A stretch of 50,162 nucleotides of DNA from Shuttleworthia sp045545575 (lineage in GTDB: Bacteria > Bacillota > Clostridia > Lachnospirales > Lachnospiraceae): assembly GCA_045545575.1 (NCBI GenBank), contig JAZQBE010000065.1:1-50162 (forward strand), read 5' to 3'. Under the pieces are notes generated by a model. The model worked only from the letters and a program-made list of their open reading frames with translations. It had not been told where the DNA came from and searched no databases. The position numbers and the translations under genes were made by a program. This document shows positions 40,418-49,503 of this stretch, piece after piece. Position 1 is the stretch's first letter. Each line of letters opens with the position of its first letter.

Positions 40418-41920
40418 CTACCACAGCGGACGGATTTCCACCGGACGCGACAGCGATCCGTCGTACAGCGCGGAGTCGATCTGTTTCCATGTCTCGTTGC
40501 AGTAGACGACGATGTTGATTCCTTTGCGGTTTTTTGCGTAATCGATGTTGTTGATGCGGATCGCGCAGCCCTCTCCGGCATACAGTCCCTGGGAAGACAA
40601 TGCATAATCCACGTATCCGTCCCGCAGGCTGCCGATCTGCGAAAGGGCCTGCCGGCCGCTTTGCTGCCGGACGGTTCCGTCGATGCGCACACCGCAGTAA
40701 CCCGCGTTTTCCTCTTCCGGAAGCTCAAATCCAAGCCCGGCAAACCCGGCGCGCACCGCATCGTCCGTGCAGAACACCGCATCGGTATGAACCGCGACAA
40801 AGACCGTGTAACGCGAATCTGACAGCAGGGAAAGGTATTCCGAAAGATCCGTCACATGGCGCAGCGCGCAGTCGGCACAGATCCGGTCGTAATAATCCTT
40901 CGATTCGGCCCAGCGCCTGGACTGGGTGTCCGAGACGTCTGCCCTTCCGATGACGCCGGAAAGCTCCTTCGCCAGGAAGGCTGACAGTTTTTCGGCGCCC
41001 CAGATGTTCGTGTGTCCGTCGTCGCTCATATCGTCCTTCCAGACGAATCCGGCGGCATTGGCATAGGCCATCTCGTTAAAGTCCAGAAACGTCACGCCGC
41101 TTTTTTCGGCATACGCGGTCATGGTCCTGTGTTTGGCCGCGTCCCAGTTGATCGTCGGCGTCTTGATCAGCACCAGCTCGATCCCCTGCTCTTTGCAGAG
41201 CGCGGCGATCCGGTCCAGATAGGATTCCATCAGCGGAACCATGGTGTCCGCCTCGTCCGGCATCTCCTTCGGCAGCAGCATGTAGTCGTCGGTCGCGACC
41301 CCGCGGTCGCTTAGGGGCGTCCATCCCTTCAGCTCCGTGTGCTTTTCCATGGTGCGGAACCGGAAATCCGTCTCCGAAAGCCCCTTCCACCGCGTGTGAT
41401 AGCGCACGTTCGGGAACAGGTAGCTTGACAGGCTCTGCTTCGCGTCCAACTCGCTGATGGCGGAAACCGCCTCCCACTTGACCGGGGACCAGCGCATCGG
41501 ATCCATGGCCATGCGGGTACAGGGTTCCTCGGAATTCAGCGGTTCGGAGGGCGCGTAAGAAAACAGCATGTAGGCGTCCAGCACCACCGCTTTCGGCTTC
41601 TGAAACCGCAGCGCTTCCTTCAGCCAGTAATAGGACACCAGCAGGCTCTGCTGCTCGCAGCCTAAATTGTACGCCCGCACGCCCGCGGTGTCGAACATCA
41701 CCTGAGGGCACAGGGACGACGCGATGTGGCTGCTGCCCAGGCCGATCAGATCGACGGTGTTTTCGTCGAGATCATAGAATCCCTTGTAGGTCGACGTCGT
41801 CGCCCAGACATCGTCGAAGTATTTCTTCGGCGTCAGAATCCGGTTCGTTTCCACGATGAGGACGGCCAGAATCAAGGAAAACAGGATCACCCGGAGGAAA
41901 AATGAAAGATGTTTATTCAT
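40418..41920 (-). CDS. SGNH-fold MBOAT partner with C-terminal ILEI-like domain
   Basis: The 500-residue protein has one N-terminal membrane anchor (about 8-24) and an AlgJ/AlgX/DltD-like SGNH domain. LIGLGSSHIASSL carries the nucleophile region (GSSH at 62-65), and DDGHTNIWGAEK carries the Asp/His pair (His303). Such proteins hand acyl groups from an MBOAT protein to a glycan outside the cell. Residues about 357-488 form a separate domain with YTVFVAVHTDA and, near the end, NRKGINIVVYCNETWKQI. This pattern is that of interleukin-like EMT inducer (FAM3/ILEI) domains. The ATG overlaps the MBOAT stop by one base, so the pair are made together. Confidence 0.8.
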   Translation of the reverse strand: MNKHLSFFLRVILFSLILAVLIVETNRILTPKKYFDDVWATTSTYKGFYDLDENTVDLIGLGSSHIASSLCPQVMFDTAGVRAYNLGCEQQSLLVSYYWLKEALRFQKPKAVVLDAYMLFSYAPSEPLNSEEPCTRMAMDPMRWSPVKWEAVSAISELDAKQSLSSYLFPNVRYHTRWKGLSETDFRFRTMEKHTELKGWTPLSDRGVATDDYMLLPKEMPDEADTMVPLMESYLDRIAALCKEQGIELVLIKTPTINWDAAKHRTMTAYAEKSGVTFLDFNEMAYANAAGFVWKDDMSDDGHTNIWGAEKLSAFLAKELSGVIGRADVSDTQSRRWAESKDYYDRICADCALRHVTDLSEYLSLLSDSRYTVFVAVHTDAVFCTDDAVRAGFAGLGFELPEEENAGYCGVRIDGTVRQQSGRQALSQIGSLRDGYVDYALSSQGLYAGEGCAIRINNIDYAKNRKGINIVVYCNETWKQIDSALYDGSLSRPVEIRPLW

Positions 41921-43362
41921 CAGAACCCTCCGTATACGAAATCCTGCGCGTTAAAGCCGAAGCCGTAGGTGCCGAATACCAGAATACACAGCACCGCCGC
42001 CATGCAAAGCGCCCAGCGCACCGGCAGCTTCAGCGCCATGACACGCTCACTGATCGAAACGCCGCGTTCCTGAAGCACCCCCACGACGATCAGCACGCCG
42101 ATGGCGATCAGAAGGATCAGCACGTCCTTCCAGTCGAGGCCCAGCGAGAACAGGCGGTCATTAAACAGCACCCAGGGATTGAAGCCCATAAACATCTGCA
42201 GATGCATCCGCAGACCGATCCGCAGCGAATCCGCCCGGAAGATCATCAGCGCCCAGCTGACCAGGAAAAAGGTGCCGGCCTGACGCAGCCGGTGCAGGAT
42301 CACAGAATCCTCGGAAACACCGAAAAAGGCCCAGAACCGCCGGCGCAAACCCGCGGTCAGTTCGCCGCAGATCTGGAACACCGCATGCATGCCGCCCCAG
42401 AACAGGTATTTAAAGCCCACGCCGTGCCAGAAGCCGCTGACCAGAAACGTGATCATCAGGTTGACCATCTTGCGGAATTTTCCCTTGCGGCTGCCGCCCA
42501 GCGGAATGTAGACGTAATCCCGCAGAAACAGACTTAAGGAAACGTGCCAGCGCCGCCAGAAATCCTTGATGGAATCGGCAAAGTAGGGCCGGATGAAGTT
42601 GTCCGCCACCGTGATGCCGAACAGCCGCGCCACGCCCTGTGCAAGCACCGTACAGGCCAGGAAATCGGCGTAGAGCTGAATACTGTACAGCAGGCAGGCC
42701 ACGAGGATATAGACGCCGTAATAGGCCGTATAATTGTTGTGAATGGTATCGACGATGACGATGGCCTTGTCCGCGATCACCAGCTTTAAAAAGAAGCCCC
42801 AGAGGATCAGATACAGGCCGTGCATCACCTGTTTTTCATCGAAGCGGTGGCCTTCGATCAGCTGTCCCTCCAGCTGGCCGAAGCGGGAAATCGGGCCCTG
42901 GATCAGCACCGGGAAGAATCCGGAAAACAGCAGGAATTTCGCGAAGTTCCTCTCCGGCTGCGATTTGCCCGTATACACGTCGGCCACGTAGGAAATCAGC
43001 GAAAGCGTGTAGAAGGAAATGCCCATGGGCACGATCCAGCGGATCGGATCCTTCGACAGCAGCATCCCGGCAAAATAGTTGAAGTACTTGACGAGGAACC
43101 ACGGGAGCACCACGGCCGCGACCGAGACGAACAGCAGCAGCTTCCGCAGCCGCCCCTCTTCTGTGCGTGCAAGCAGAAGCCCCGCGCCCCAGCAGACGGC
43201 GGAGGTCCCCAGCAGGATCCACCAGCCCTCTTTGTAAAACAGCATGTAGAAGGCGATGTTGCCGGCCAGAAGCGCGATCCAGCGCACTCGAAGAGGCAGC
43301 AGGTAATAGACCGCAAACAGCGCCAGCACCAGAATATAATACGGTAATGAAATATATGTCAT
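41920..43362 (-). CDS. MBOAT family O-acyltransferase
   Basis: The 480-residue polytopic protein belongs to the AlgI/DltB type of membrane-bound O-acyltransferases, which move acyl groups across the membrane for glycan or teichoic acid acylation. Landmarks are GISFYTLSLISYVADVYTG, GPISRFGQL, DFWRRWHVSLSLFLRDYVY followed by IPLGGSR (about 267-292), and SGFWHGVGFKYLFWGGMHA with the catalytic-region His313 and His326. The neighbouring downstream gene is its SGNH partner. The upstream stop and this start are three bases apart. It is not in a dlt context (no dltA or dltC), so the acyl group is probably acetyl. Confidence 0.93.
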   Translation of the reverse strand: MTYISLPYYILVLALFAVYYLLPLRVRWIALLAGNIAFYMLFYKEGWWILLGTSAVCWGAGLLLARTEEGRLRKLLLFVSVAAVVLPWFLVKYFNYFAGMLLSKDPIRWIVPMGISFYTLSLISYVADVYTGKSQPERNFAKFLLFSGFFPVLIQGPISRFGQLEGQLIEGHRFDEKQVMHGLYLILWGFFLKLVIADKAIVIVDTIHNNYTAYYGVYILVACLLYSIQLYADFLACTVLAQGVARLFGITVADNFIRPYFADSIKDFWRRWHVSLSLFLRDYVYIPLGGSRKGKFRKMVNLMITFLVSGFWHGVGFKYLFWGGMHAVFQICGELTAGLRRRFWAFFGVSEDSVILHRLRQAGTFFLVSWALMIFRADSLRIGLRMHLQMFMGFNPWVLFNDRLFSLGLDWKDVLILLIAIGVLIVVGVLQERGVSISERVMALKLPVRWALCMAAVLCILVFGTYGFGFNAQDFVYGGF

Positions 43363-43365
43363 GCG

Positions 43366-44097
43366 TCAGGATTCCTCTTCACAGAAAGCCTGCAGTTCTT
43401 CCGGCGTTCCGAGAACATGCACCATGGACGCAGGGATGTCCGAAATGTAGATTTCGCCGCCGCGCCCCAGCAGGTAGTCATACAGCGGGGCAACATATTT
43501 TTCGCCGTTGACAAGCTCCTGTCCGTCCGTGTAGTACTCCCGGTACAGCTCCTCATACAGGCGGCAGCTGCGGAAGTAATAGGCGCCGATGGTGCAGTAG
43601 TCGGAAATGCGCTGCTTTTCTTTGATCTCAGCGACCTTTCCTTCTTCATCGAGCCGCACGAAGCTCCAGTGGTCGCCGGGCGCCTGAAAACAGGGAATGA
43701 AACCGTCTCCGTGGAACTCATCGGCGCGCATGCCGCCCGGCTCTACGTATGTATCGATGTTGTAGATCAGAAGCGGTCTGTCCGGATCCCAGTATTCGGA
43801 CGCGAGACACGCCGTCGTCGCCTGTCCGTCGGTGAGATAATCCAGCAGAATCACGTGGTACTGCCGGATGCCGAGCTTTTCGCACTGGGTGCGGATAAAC
43901 GCTTCCACGTCCGACGACGCATCCCGCATGGCAATGAACGTAAAACGGCTGTCTTCGTCGGCGACCTCGGTCAGGCTGATCATCGACCATTCGAAAAGGG
44001 TCTTTCCCTTCGCCTCGATCATGTATTTCGGCACCGTGTATCCCATCTTCCGGAACCGGGATCCCAGTCCGCCCATGGTAATGACGATTTCAAGCAT
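43366..44097 (-). CDS. Sugar-phosphate or choline-phosphate type nucleotidyltransferase
   Basis: From the ATG at 44097, with an AAAGGGGA site, the product has 243 residues. The longer frame to 44172 has no site. It is a nucleotidyltransferase of the RfbA/LicC fold: N-terminal ITMGGLGSRFRKMGY (a variant of GxGTRL), VPKYMIE with catalytic Lys24, and YNIDTYVEP with Asp115 for the metal. The small size and the missing left-handed helix domain fit LicC-like or capsular nucleotidyltransferases. The neighbouring kinase and HAD protein suggest a pathway making an NDP- or CDP-activated building block. Substrate unknown. Confidence 0.85.
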   Translation of the reverse strand: MLEIVITMGGLGSRFRKMGYTVPKYMIEAKGKTLFEWSMISLTEVADEDSRFTFIAMRDASSDVEAFIRTQCEKLGIRQYHVILLDYLTDGQATTACLASEYWDPDRPLLIYNIDTYVEPGGMRADEFHGDGFIPCFQAPGDHWSFVRLDEEGKVAEIKEKQRISDYCTIGAYYFRSCRLYEELYREYYTDGQELVNGEKYVAPLYDYLLGRGGEIYISDIPASMVHVLGTPEELQAFCEEES

Positions 44098-44123
44098 CAC
44101 TTTTTCCCCTTTCGCCTGTAGAA

Positions 44124-44555
44124 TCAGCATTCCTTCCCGGTGACCGACCGGCCGTCTTCGTCTTCCACGCATCGCACGGACGCCAGCCGCGCTTCCATTT
44201 CTTCCGGCGTCATGGTCAGAAACTCGCCGGGACGCACGGTCCGGTCATCCACATAGAAGCCCTTGTGTCCAGGCCAGACCTTGCCGTAGACGATTTCGTC
44301 GTAGGGAATGTCCCACTTTTTCAGCCAGTCCCGCAGGATGGGCGCCGTCACCCGGTGGATCTTCGAAAGATCGCCGCGGAACGTATTCATGTTTCTGGAG
44401 GTGTAGAGAATGATCCGGGCGCCGTTCTCCTTGTAATAGCGCATCTTCTCGACGATTTCGGCATCCGGAACCATGTCGGCATACTCCTCGTCCTTTTTCT
44501 TGACGGGACAGATGGTCCCGTCGATGTCAAACACAAACGTGTACTCCTCAAACAT
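44124..44555 (-). CDS. HAD-family hydrolase, capsular biosynthesis type
   Basis: The 143-residue protein is a small HAD enzyme without a cap. Motif I is VFDIDGTICP (Asp10, Asp12), motif II is LYTSRNMNTF, and GFYVDDRTV near the C-terminus serves as the motif IV acidic pair. Proteins of this size appear in capsule clusters next to nucleotidyltransferases and are thought to remove a phosphate from a sugar intermediate. The start is uncertain: an ATG at 44555 or a TTG at 44564 both lie inside the last codons of the kinase gene upstream, which provides two GAGG sites. The gene pair overlaps by 8 to 17 bases. Confidence 0.85.
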   Translation of the reverse strand: MFEEYTFVFDIDGTICPVKKKDEEYADMVPDAEIVEKMRYYKENGARIILYTSRNMNTFRGDLSKIHRVTAPILRDWLKKWDIPYDEIVYGKVWPGHKGFYVDDRTVRPGEFLTMTPEEMEARLASVRCVEDEDGRSVTGKEC

Positions 44556-46002
44556 CTTCCTCAATTTCCTCCAGCAGCTGTTTGGTATTCAGAATAAAGC
44601 CCAGCACCTTGTACGGGTTGTCCATGTGCAGCGGCAGCATGGACAGAAACAGCGAAACCTCGTAAATCCGCACGGTCAGGTAATCAAAACCGTTTTCTTC
44701 CATCTTGCGGCGGAAGATTTCCCTGTACGCCTGAACGTCGAAGGGGATCTCCAGATGAAGCGAAAGATCCGGGTCCATTTTGATCTCGAACAGACCGTTG
44801 TTGAAAAAGTCATACCGGCCGCAGACCGAATGGCTCAGCTTCGCGACGTCGTAATAGGGGTTCGTCCACAGGTCCTCTTCCGTCAGCGCCCCCTTCGGGT
44901 CGATGAACTTCAGCGTATCCGTCAGCCGGCTGTACAGGGTGTTCGCGAAGCAGGGATCGCCGTGTCCGATCACCTGGATCTGCGGATAGCGGACGCGGGC
45001 TTCAATCCGCTGCTTCAGATCGAGATACCGCGCGTACAGCGCATCCACACCGGGTTCTCCGGCGGCTTCGAGAATCTGCCGGATCCGGTCGTAGGCCGGA
45101 AGCGCTTTCAGGGCATCCAGACGCTCGGTCACTTTTTTGACGTACAGGGCGTCCGCCGTCGCCTTCGCGGTTTCCGCGGAACACTCCCTGGTGTGCCGGG
45201 TGCCGAAAAACATGAAATAGCGGTCCATCAGCTTTTCGAATTCCGCCTCGCTCATCGAGCCGTGCACCCATTTGATGGCCAGATCCGTCATGTGCAGACG
45301 CTCCATCGTATAGCTGGCCTGCGCCTCGTCCTCCCGGTAATCAAAGGGCATGACGAACCAGTAGCGCATATCCTCGGGCAGCAGATGATAAAAGCTGTAT
45401 TCCGCGCGGATCTTCTTTTTGTCCGCGGAGCTTTTGACGATCGTGTACTCGTCCCCCTTCAGCGAGTTGAAGTAGCGGGCGTCAAAGTTCCCGGTGACAC
45501 ACTGGATGAACGTGTCGAAGTCGCCGATGTCAAGAACCCCTTCGATTTCGAACGTGTCGTCCATGGACCGCACGAGGTCCCAGGCTTTCTGTCCGGACAT
45601 GACGCTGCGGCAGAAGGCCAGATAGGACTGTACGTCCGGGAACATGGCACAGGCGGCACGCGCATCGCAGAGCACCCCGTAGGGCGCGTCGATAAACTCG
45701 AGCTTCCGCAGGGAAAGCGACGCGGCGGCGCTGTCCGAAATCAGTTCATTGGAAAAATAATGCAGCACCTTGACCGGCAGCCCGACAAAGAGCTCCAGTT
45801 CTTTTACCAGTGCCGGATAGTCGTAGTCCGACTTCAGTTTTTTCCAGACCGCGTCGGGAAAACAGCGTTCGATCTCCTCGCGGCAGATGTCCTCAAGGTG
45901 CGTTTTTTGGATGACGACGTCGCCGAATCCCCGGTCGCCGATGATATCGCTGATCACCTCGCTCTTTTTGCCGGTGTCATCGTAAACAACGATTACTTTC
46001 AT
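44548..46002 (-). CDS. Two-domain protein with aminoglycoside phosphotransferase-like kinase domain
   Basis: The C-terminal part of this 484-residue protein is a small-molecule kinase of the aminoglycoside phosphotransferase/choline kinase fold. VKSSADKKKIRAEYSFY (ATP lysine about 190, Glu201), the catalytic loop VIGHGDPCFANTLY (His347, Asp349, Asn354) and KFIDPKGAL (Asp368) are in the right order and spacing. The first 170 residues form a separate domain with an alternating strand/helix beginning (KVIVVYDDTGKKSEVISDIIG) that I do not recognise. Linked to a HAD protein and a nucleotidyltransferase, it may phosphorylate a sugar or alcohol that is then activated. The ATG overlaps the stop of the UPF0104-like gene. 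Confidence 0.8.
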   Translation of the reverse strand: MKVIVVYDDTGKKSEVISDIIGDRGFGDVVIQKTHLEDICREEIERCFPDAVWKKLKSDYDYPALVKELELFVGLPVKVLHYFSNELISDSAAASLSLRKLEFIDAPYGVLCDARAACAMFPDVQSYLAFCRSVMSGQKAWDLVRSMDDTFEIEGVLDIGDFDTFIQCVTGNFDARYFNSLKGDEYTIVKSSADKKKIRAEYSFYHLLPEDMRYWFVMPFDYREDEAQASYTMERLHMTDLAIKWVHGSMSEAEFEKLMDRYFMFFGTRHTRECSAETAKATADALYVKKVTERLDALKALPAYDRIRQILEAAGEPGVDALYARYLDLKQRIEARVRYPQIQVIGHGDPCFANTLYSRLTDTLKFIDPKGALTEEDLWTNPYYDVAKLSHSVCGRYDFFNNGLFEIKMDPDLSLHLEIPFDVQAYREIFRRKMEENGFDYLTVRIYEVSLFLSMLPLHMDNPYKVLGFILNTKQLLEEIEEDV

Positions 46003-46871
46003 TTGACCTTCCTCTTCGCCCGGAACAGTTCACAGGCCTTGACCGCCAGATAGATCACGATTAAAAAGACAACCCCAAGGGCGACGAACCGGTCAAGTGC
46101 ATCGGATCCGCCGCTCCCCGCCGCCGCCTGCAGATAGGAAAGAACCTGCAGACCGACCGTATCCGCCGCGCCCTGCAAAATCAGAAGTCCGCCGATCTCG
46201 GCGCCCCAGGCCAGAAGGGACAGGAAAAAGAGAATCATTCCCCGCCCGTGCACGACACTCTCCGCTTCTTTGTAGATCCGGTTGGCCGTATCCAGAAGCC
46301 GCAGCAGCGAAAGCCGTGTTTCGGTCGCCCGCGCGTGCAAAAGCGATCGGTTCCAGAACCGGTAGATGCCCGGGAACGAAAAATACAGCACGGCCACCAG
46401 CACCAGAAAGGCGGCGAGAAAATATCCCAGAAGCGTTGCCTGCACCCCGCGGGTAAACAGGACAAACAGCAGCGCACAGACAAGGGCCGCCGTATCCATA
46501 AAGCGGTCGAGCAGAATGATCACGATGCCCTTTAACGGGTTTTCGATCAGAATGCCGTAGCAGAACATACGGAAGAATTCACCCAGTTTAAACGGCAGCA
46601 GCATGCTGACCGGCGTGACCTTGCAGTAGGTTTTCACATACGGCAGAAGCTGCATGTTCTCGCCGTACAGACCGATATACAGGCGCAGTCCCTTTAACAG
46701 ATGCACCAGAAACACCGTCACGAACAGGATCAGGGCACCCGGCAGCCCGAATCCCGAAAACAGCGCAGGAAGATGCACCAGCTTCCGGGCGAAAAACGCC
46801 GCGGCCGCCAGGATCACCAGAACGTTTGTTCCGTTATACAGGCTTTTCTTTTTCCCTTTAAACTGATTCAT
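45999..46871 (-). CDS. UPF0104/LPG-synthase-TM family membrane protein (flippase-like)
   Basis: From the ATG at 46871 the product has 290 residues and about seven or eight membrane segments. Family landmarks are LLKGLRLYIGL (about 59-69), the LLPFKLGEFFRMF element (Pro93, Gly97-Glu98, Arg101) and LLDRFMDTAALV (Asp122, Arg123, Asp126). Related domains flip lipids in MprF, and free-standing members occur in glycan loci, often near DPM1-like enzymes. It lies ten bases after a DPM1-like GT2 gene and overlaps the kinase gene, which fits a role in moving a lipid-phosphate sugar across the membrane. That role is inference. Confidence 0.8.
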   Translation of the reverse strand: MNQFKGKKKSLYNGTNVLVILAAAAFFARKLVHLPALFSGFGLPGALILFVTVFLVHLLKGLRLYIGLYGENMQLLPYVKTYCKVTPVSMLLPFKLGEFFRMFCYGILIENPLKGIVIILLDRFMDTAALVCALLFVLFTRGVQATLLGYFLAAFLVLVAVLYFSFPGIYRFWNRSLLHARATETRLSLLRLLDTANRIYKEAESVVHGRGMILFFLSLLAWGAEIGGLLILQGAADTVGLQVLSYLQAAAGSGGSDALDRFVALGVVFLIVIYLAVKACELFRAKRKVK

Positions 46872-46881
46872 GACAATGCTT

Positions 46882-47700
46882 TCATTCGACTGCTTCGGGC
46901 ACAGCGTGATACACCGTCTCGGCCGTATATGCGGGCACGATGATGTCCCGGTGCTCTCCCTCGGCAAAGGCCTTCCGGTTCATCGCGAAAGAGGCCAGAA
47001 GCTTCAGTACCGTGACAGCCTGGCTGACCATCTTTACATTGGATACCTGGTCGTCTTCCCGCCAGAGGATCGGGAAAAACCGCACCTTGTGCCTGTAATA
47101 GGCCGAGCCCATCACCATGCAGTAATTAAAGACCAGGTTGTCCTTGTATTTCAGGTAGAAGCCGTCGCGCAAAGCGTCCACTTTGTACATGTTCAGACCG
47201 CTTCCCAGATCGTAGACCGCATAGCCGCAGACAATGGAGAACAGCAGGTCGTAGACGATGTTTCCGAAGGTCCGGAACGCGGAATAGCCCTCCAGCCGGG
47301 AGCCCTTCATAAAGCGCGCCCCGAGGAAACAGTCATATCCACGGTACGTTCGCTTCTGCAAGTAGGGAAGGATGTTCGCGATATCGCCCTGGTCGTCCCC
47401 GTGCAGAAGGATGACGTAGTCAAAGTCATGTTCGACCGCGTAGCGGAACGCGACCTTGTGAGAGCCGCCCAGTCCGTAGTTTTCATCGTTTCGAAGCACT
47501 GTCACCGGGACCGGCAGCGGCTTGTCCTTCAGCGTGTCGATGGCGGTCTGTTCGCCGCCGTCGGTGCTGCGGTTGTTGATGATGATCACCTCGGAAAGGA
47601 AATCGCAGACCTCGTCCGTCAGCTGGGCGAGCACCCGCGGAATCTGCTTCTCGCAATTGTACATCGGGATAAACAGAAGGATTTTGTCTTTCTTCATCAT
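46882..47700 (-). CDS. Family 2 glycosyltransferase, DPM1-like
   Basis: The 272-residue soluble protein starts LLFIPMYNCEKQIPRVL and contains INNRSTDGG (42-49) and the metal motif LLHGDDQGD (98-106), as in dolichyl- or undecaprenyl-phosphate sugar synthases. SGLNMYKVDAL follows near residue 168. There is no C-terminal membrane segment of the GtrB type. The UPF0104-like membrane protein encoded next could serve as its membrane partner, the arrangement seen when the two parts are separate. The start ATG pair at 47700 has GGAGAAG upstream. Expected product is a polyprenyl-phosphate sugar. Confidence 0.87.
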   Translation of the reverse strand: MMKKDKILLFIPMYNCEKQIPRVLAQLTDEVCDFLSEVIIINNRSTDGGEQTAIDTLKDKPLPVPVTVLRNDENYGLGGSHKVAFRYAVEHDFDYVILLHGDDQGDIANILPYLQKRTYRGYDCFLGARFMKGSRLEGYSAFRTFGNIVYDLLFSIVCGYAVYDLGSGLNMYKVDALRDGFYLKYKDNLVFNYCMVMGSAYYRHKVRFFPILWREDDQVSNVKMVSQAVTVLKLLASFAMNRKAFAEGEHRDIIVPAYTAETVYHAVPEAVE

Positions 47701-47713
47701 CTTCTCTCCGTTT

Positions 47714-49453
47714 CTATTCCGCGCCGGCCGTGACAGCCGGCAGAATCCCGTCCGCGTCGGTGACGGCTTCGGCGTAGGGCGATTCCAGGGAAAGCCGGAC
47801 CGTCATTTTCGGCCCGGTCTTCCAGGTCTTGGGCAGGGGCAGAACGAGGACGTCGCCGTCCCGGAACAGCCGGATCTGCGGACCGAGTTCTTCGATGGCC
47901 GTTTCTGTTCCGTTTTCGTCGTACAGATGCCCCGTGAACCGGTACGCGGATGCGTTCTGGAAAACCGTTCCGTCCGTTTCAACCGCAAGGCAGACCGCTG
48001 TCCCGTCCGATGCGTCCGCGGGATCCGATACCGTCGAAAAGGACAGCCGGCCGTCCTTCATGGCTTCTTTCGTGACCGGCTCGATGGTTCCGGCCGCAGA
48101 AAGGGGTGCGAAGTCAAACACGCGCGGATTCACGGCGGAACAGGGAATGACGAGATTTTCTCCGTCACAGGTCACGCCGTACCGGTTGTCGGCCGGCAGG
48201 ATGAGCCGGTCGATGACGTAGGGCGTTTCGGATTCGAGAATCGAAAGATCCGGCTGCGTCCAGGCCCATTCATATTTGTTCTCCTGCCCGGGCACTTCAA
48301 ATCCTTCGGCGCCGGACAGCTGCCGGTCAAAGTCCGAAAGATACGCCTGCCATCCGACGCTGTTGCCGGTCTGCCAGAAGCTCTGGACCAGCAGGACCGC
48401 CGCGGTGACGTTCACCCAGCTGCGAAGACGGATTCTTCCCGTCCATTTTTCCGGAAGGATCCGGTACCCGTAGGCGAGAACAAGCATCAGCACAGTGCCG
48501 ATGGTCACAAAGGAACGGAACGTGTATTCCAGGTTCGGATCGGACCGTCCGGTCACAAATACAAAAACGCAGAACACGCCGCCGAGGACGCCGGCCGCGA
48601 AAGCCGCCCAGGCCGGAAACGAGATCCAGGCAAACACCAGAATCAGCAGCGCGCCGGCCAGGGAAATCATCAGGTTGGACGACAGAAACGAGCCGCTTTT
48701 TAAAACGTCCTTCAGCAGGGCAAAATAGGAAGAGCCCGTGGAGGACGCGTGAGTCCGCAGAAAAATGTAATTGAACACCACCGCAAACACCAGGTCCGCG
48801 AGTATGACCGCCTTGACCGCGAGATTCGCGCGGTTTTTGCGGATCACGCACTCAAACAGGCATGCGGCGATCATCACGGCTCCGGCCGGCATCACCGTCT
48901 CGTGCGAAACCGGAAGGACGGCCAGACAAAGAAGCAGACATAAAAACCGCCCGATGCCGGTCAGTTTCTCCTGCTTCAGAAACAGGAAAAACAGGATCCA
49001 GTAGACCCAGGAGGCGGCAAAGGCCTGGTTTAAAATGAAAATCTCGGAGAGCATTCCGAAAAAGGCATACGACGCCAGCGGAAACACAAGAAGCGGCCGG
49101 TCTTTCGGATCGGCCGTGTATGCGCAGAGCGCAAAGCCGCAGACCGCCTGAAAAAACAGCGGAACCGCAAACAGAATCTGAAGCACGGTGATGTTTGAAA
49201 TGCCCAGCCGAAGGCCCAGGATCAGCGGCAGCTGGTTCAGAAAATTGATGCCGGGCCGCAGGACGTTCGCGTCGTTCGCGACCGGAAACAGCGCGTCGTA
49301 CTGCCGGTTCAGCACGGACCGGAAGAATTCGGCGCCGTCGGCATACCAGCTGCGTTTTACAAGGATCGCAAACAGAAGGCAGCCCAGATACACCGCGCAG
49401 ACCAAGACGTAAAAAGAACGATTCTGTGCTGTTTTCTTTGCGGAATCATCCAT
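47714..49453 (-). CDS. Polytopic membrane protein with soluble C-terminal domain
   Basis: From the ATG at 49453, which has AGGTGG six bases upstream, the product has 579 residues. About ten helices cover residues 15-370. The first outer loop has WYADGAEFFRSVLNRQYDAL and then VLRPGINFLNQLP, an arrangement reminiscent of GT-C proteins but without a clear DE pair. A conserved-looking LPVSHETVMPAG lies in a later loop. The last 190 residues are soluble and strand-rich, probably outside. It is the first gene of the nine-gene minus-strand operon, downstream of a good promoter. I do not recognise the family; a glycosyltransferase or polymerase is possible. Confidence 0.55.
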   Translation of the reverse strand: MDDSAKKTAQNRSFYVLVCAVYLGCLLFAILVKRSWYADGAEFFRSVLNRQYDALFPVANDANVLRPGINFLNQLPLILGLRLGISNITVLQILFAVPLFFQAVCGFALCAYTADPKDRPLLVFPLASYAFFGMLSEIFILNQAFAASWVYWILFFLFLKQEKLTGIGRFLCLLLCLAVLPVSHETVMPAGAVMIAACLFECVIRKNRANLAVKAVILADLVFAVVFNYIFLRTHASSTGSSYFALLKDVLKSGSFLSSNLMISLAGALLILVFAWISFPAWAAFAAGVLGGVFCVFVFVTGRSDPNLEYTFRSFVTIGTVLMLVLAYGYRILPEKWTGRIRLRSWVNVTAAVLLVQSFWQTGNSVGWQAYLSDFDRQLSGAEGFEVPGQENKYEWAWTQPDLSILESETPYVIDRLILPADNRYGVTCDGENLVIPCSAVNPRVFDFAPLSAAGTIEPVTKEAMKDGRLSFSTVSDPADASDGTAVCLAVETDGTVFQNASAYRFTGHLYDENGTETAIEELGPQIRLFRDGDVLVLPLPKTWKTGPKMTVRLSLESPYAEAVTDADGILPAVTAGAE

Positions 49454-49503
49454 GGAGACCACCTGCCGACAACATCGGAACAACCTGCAATCACGCACCC
49501 TTT

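Noticed and set aside
44473..46053. Plus-strand frame of 526 codons
   Set aside because: Antisense to the HAD and kinase genes, whose catalytic motifs are intact on the minus strand.
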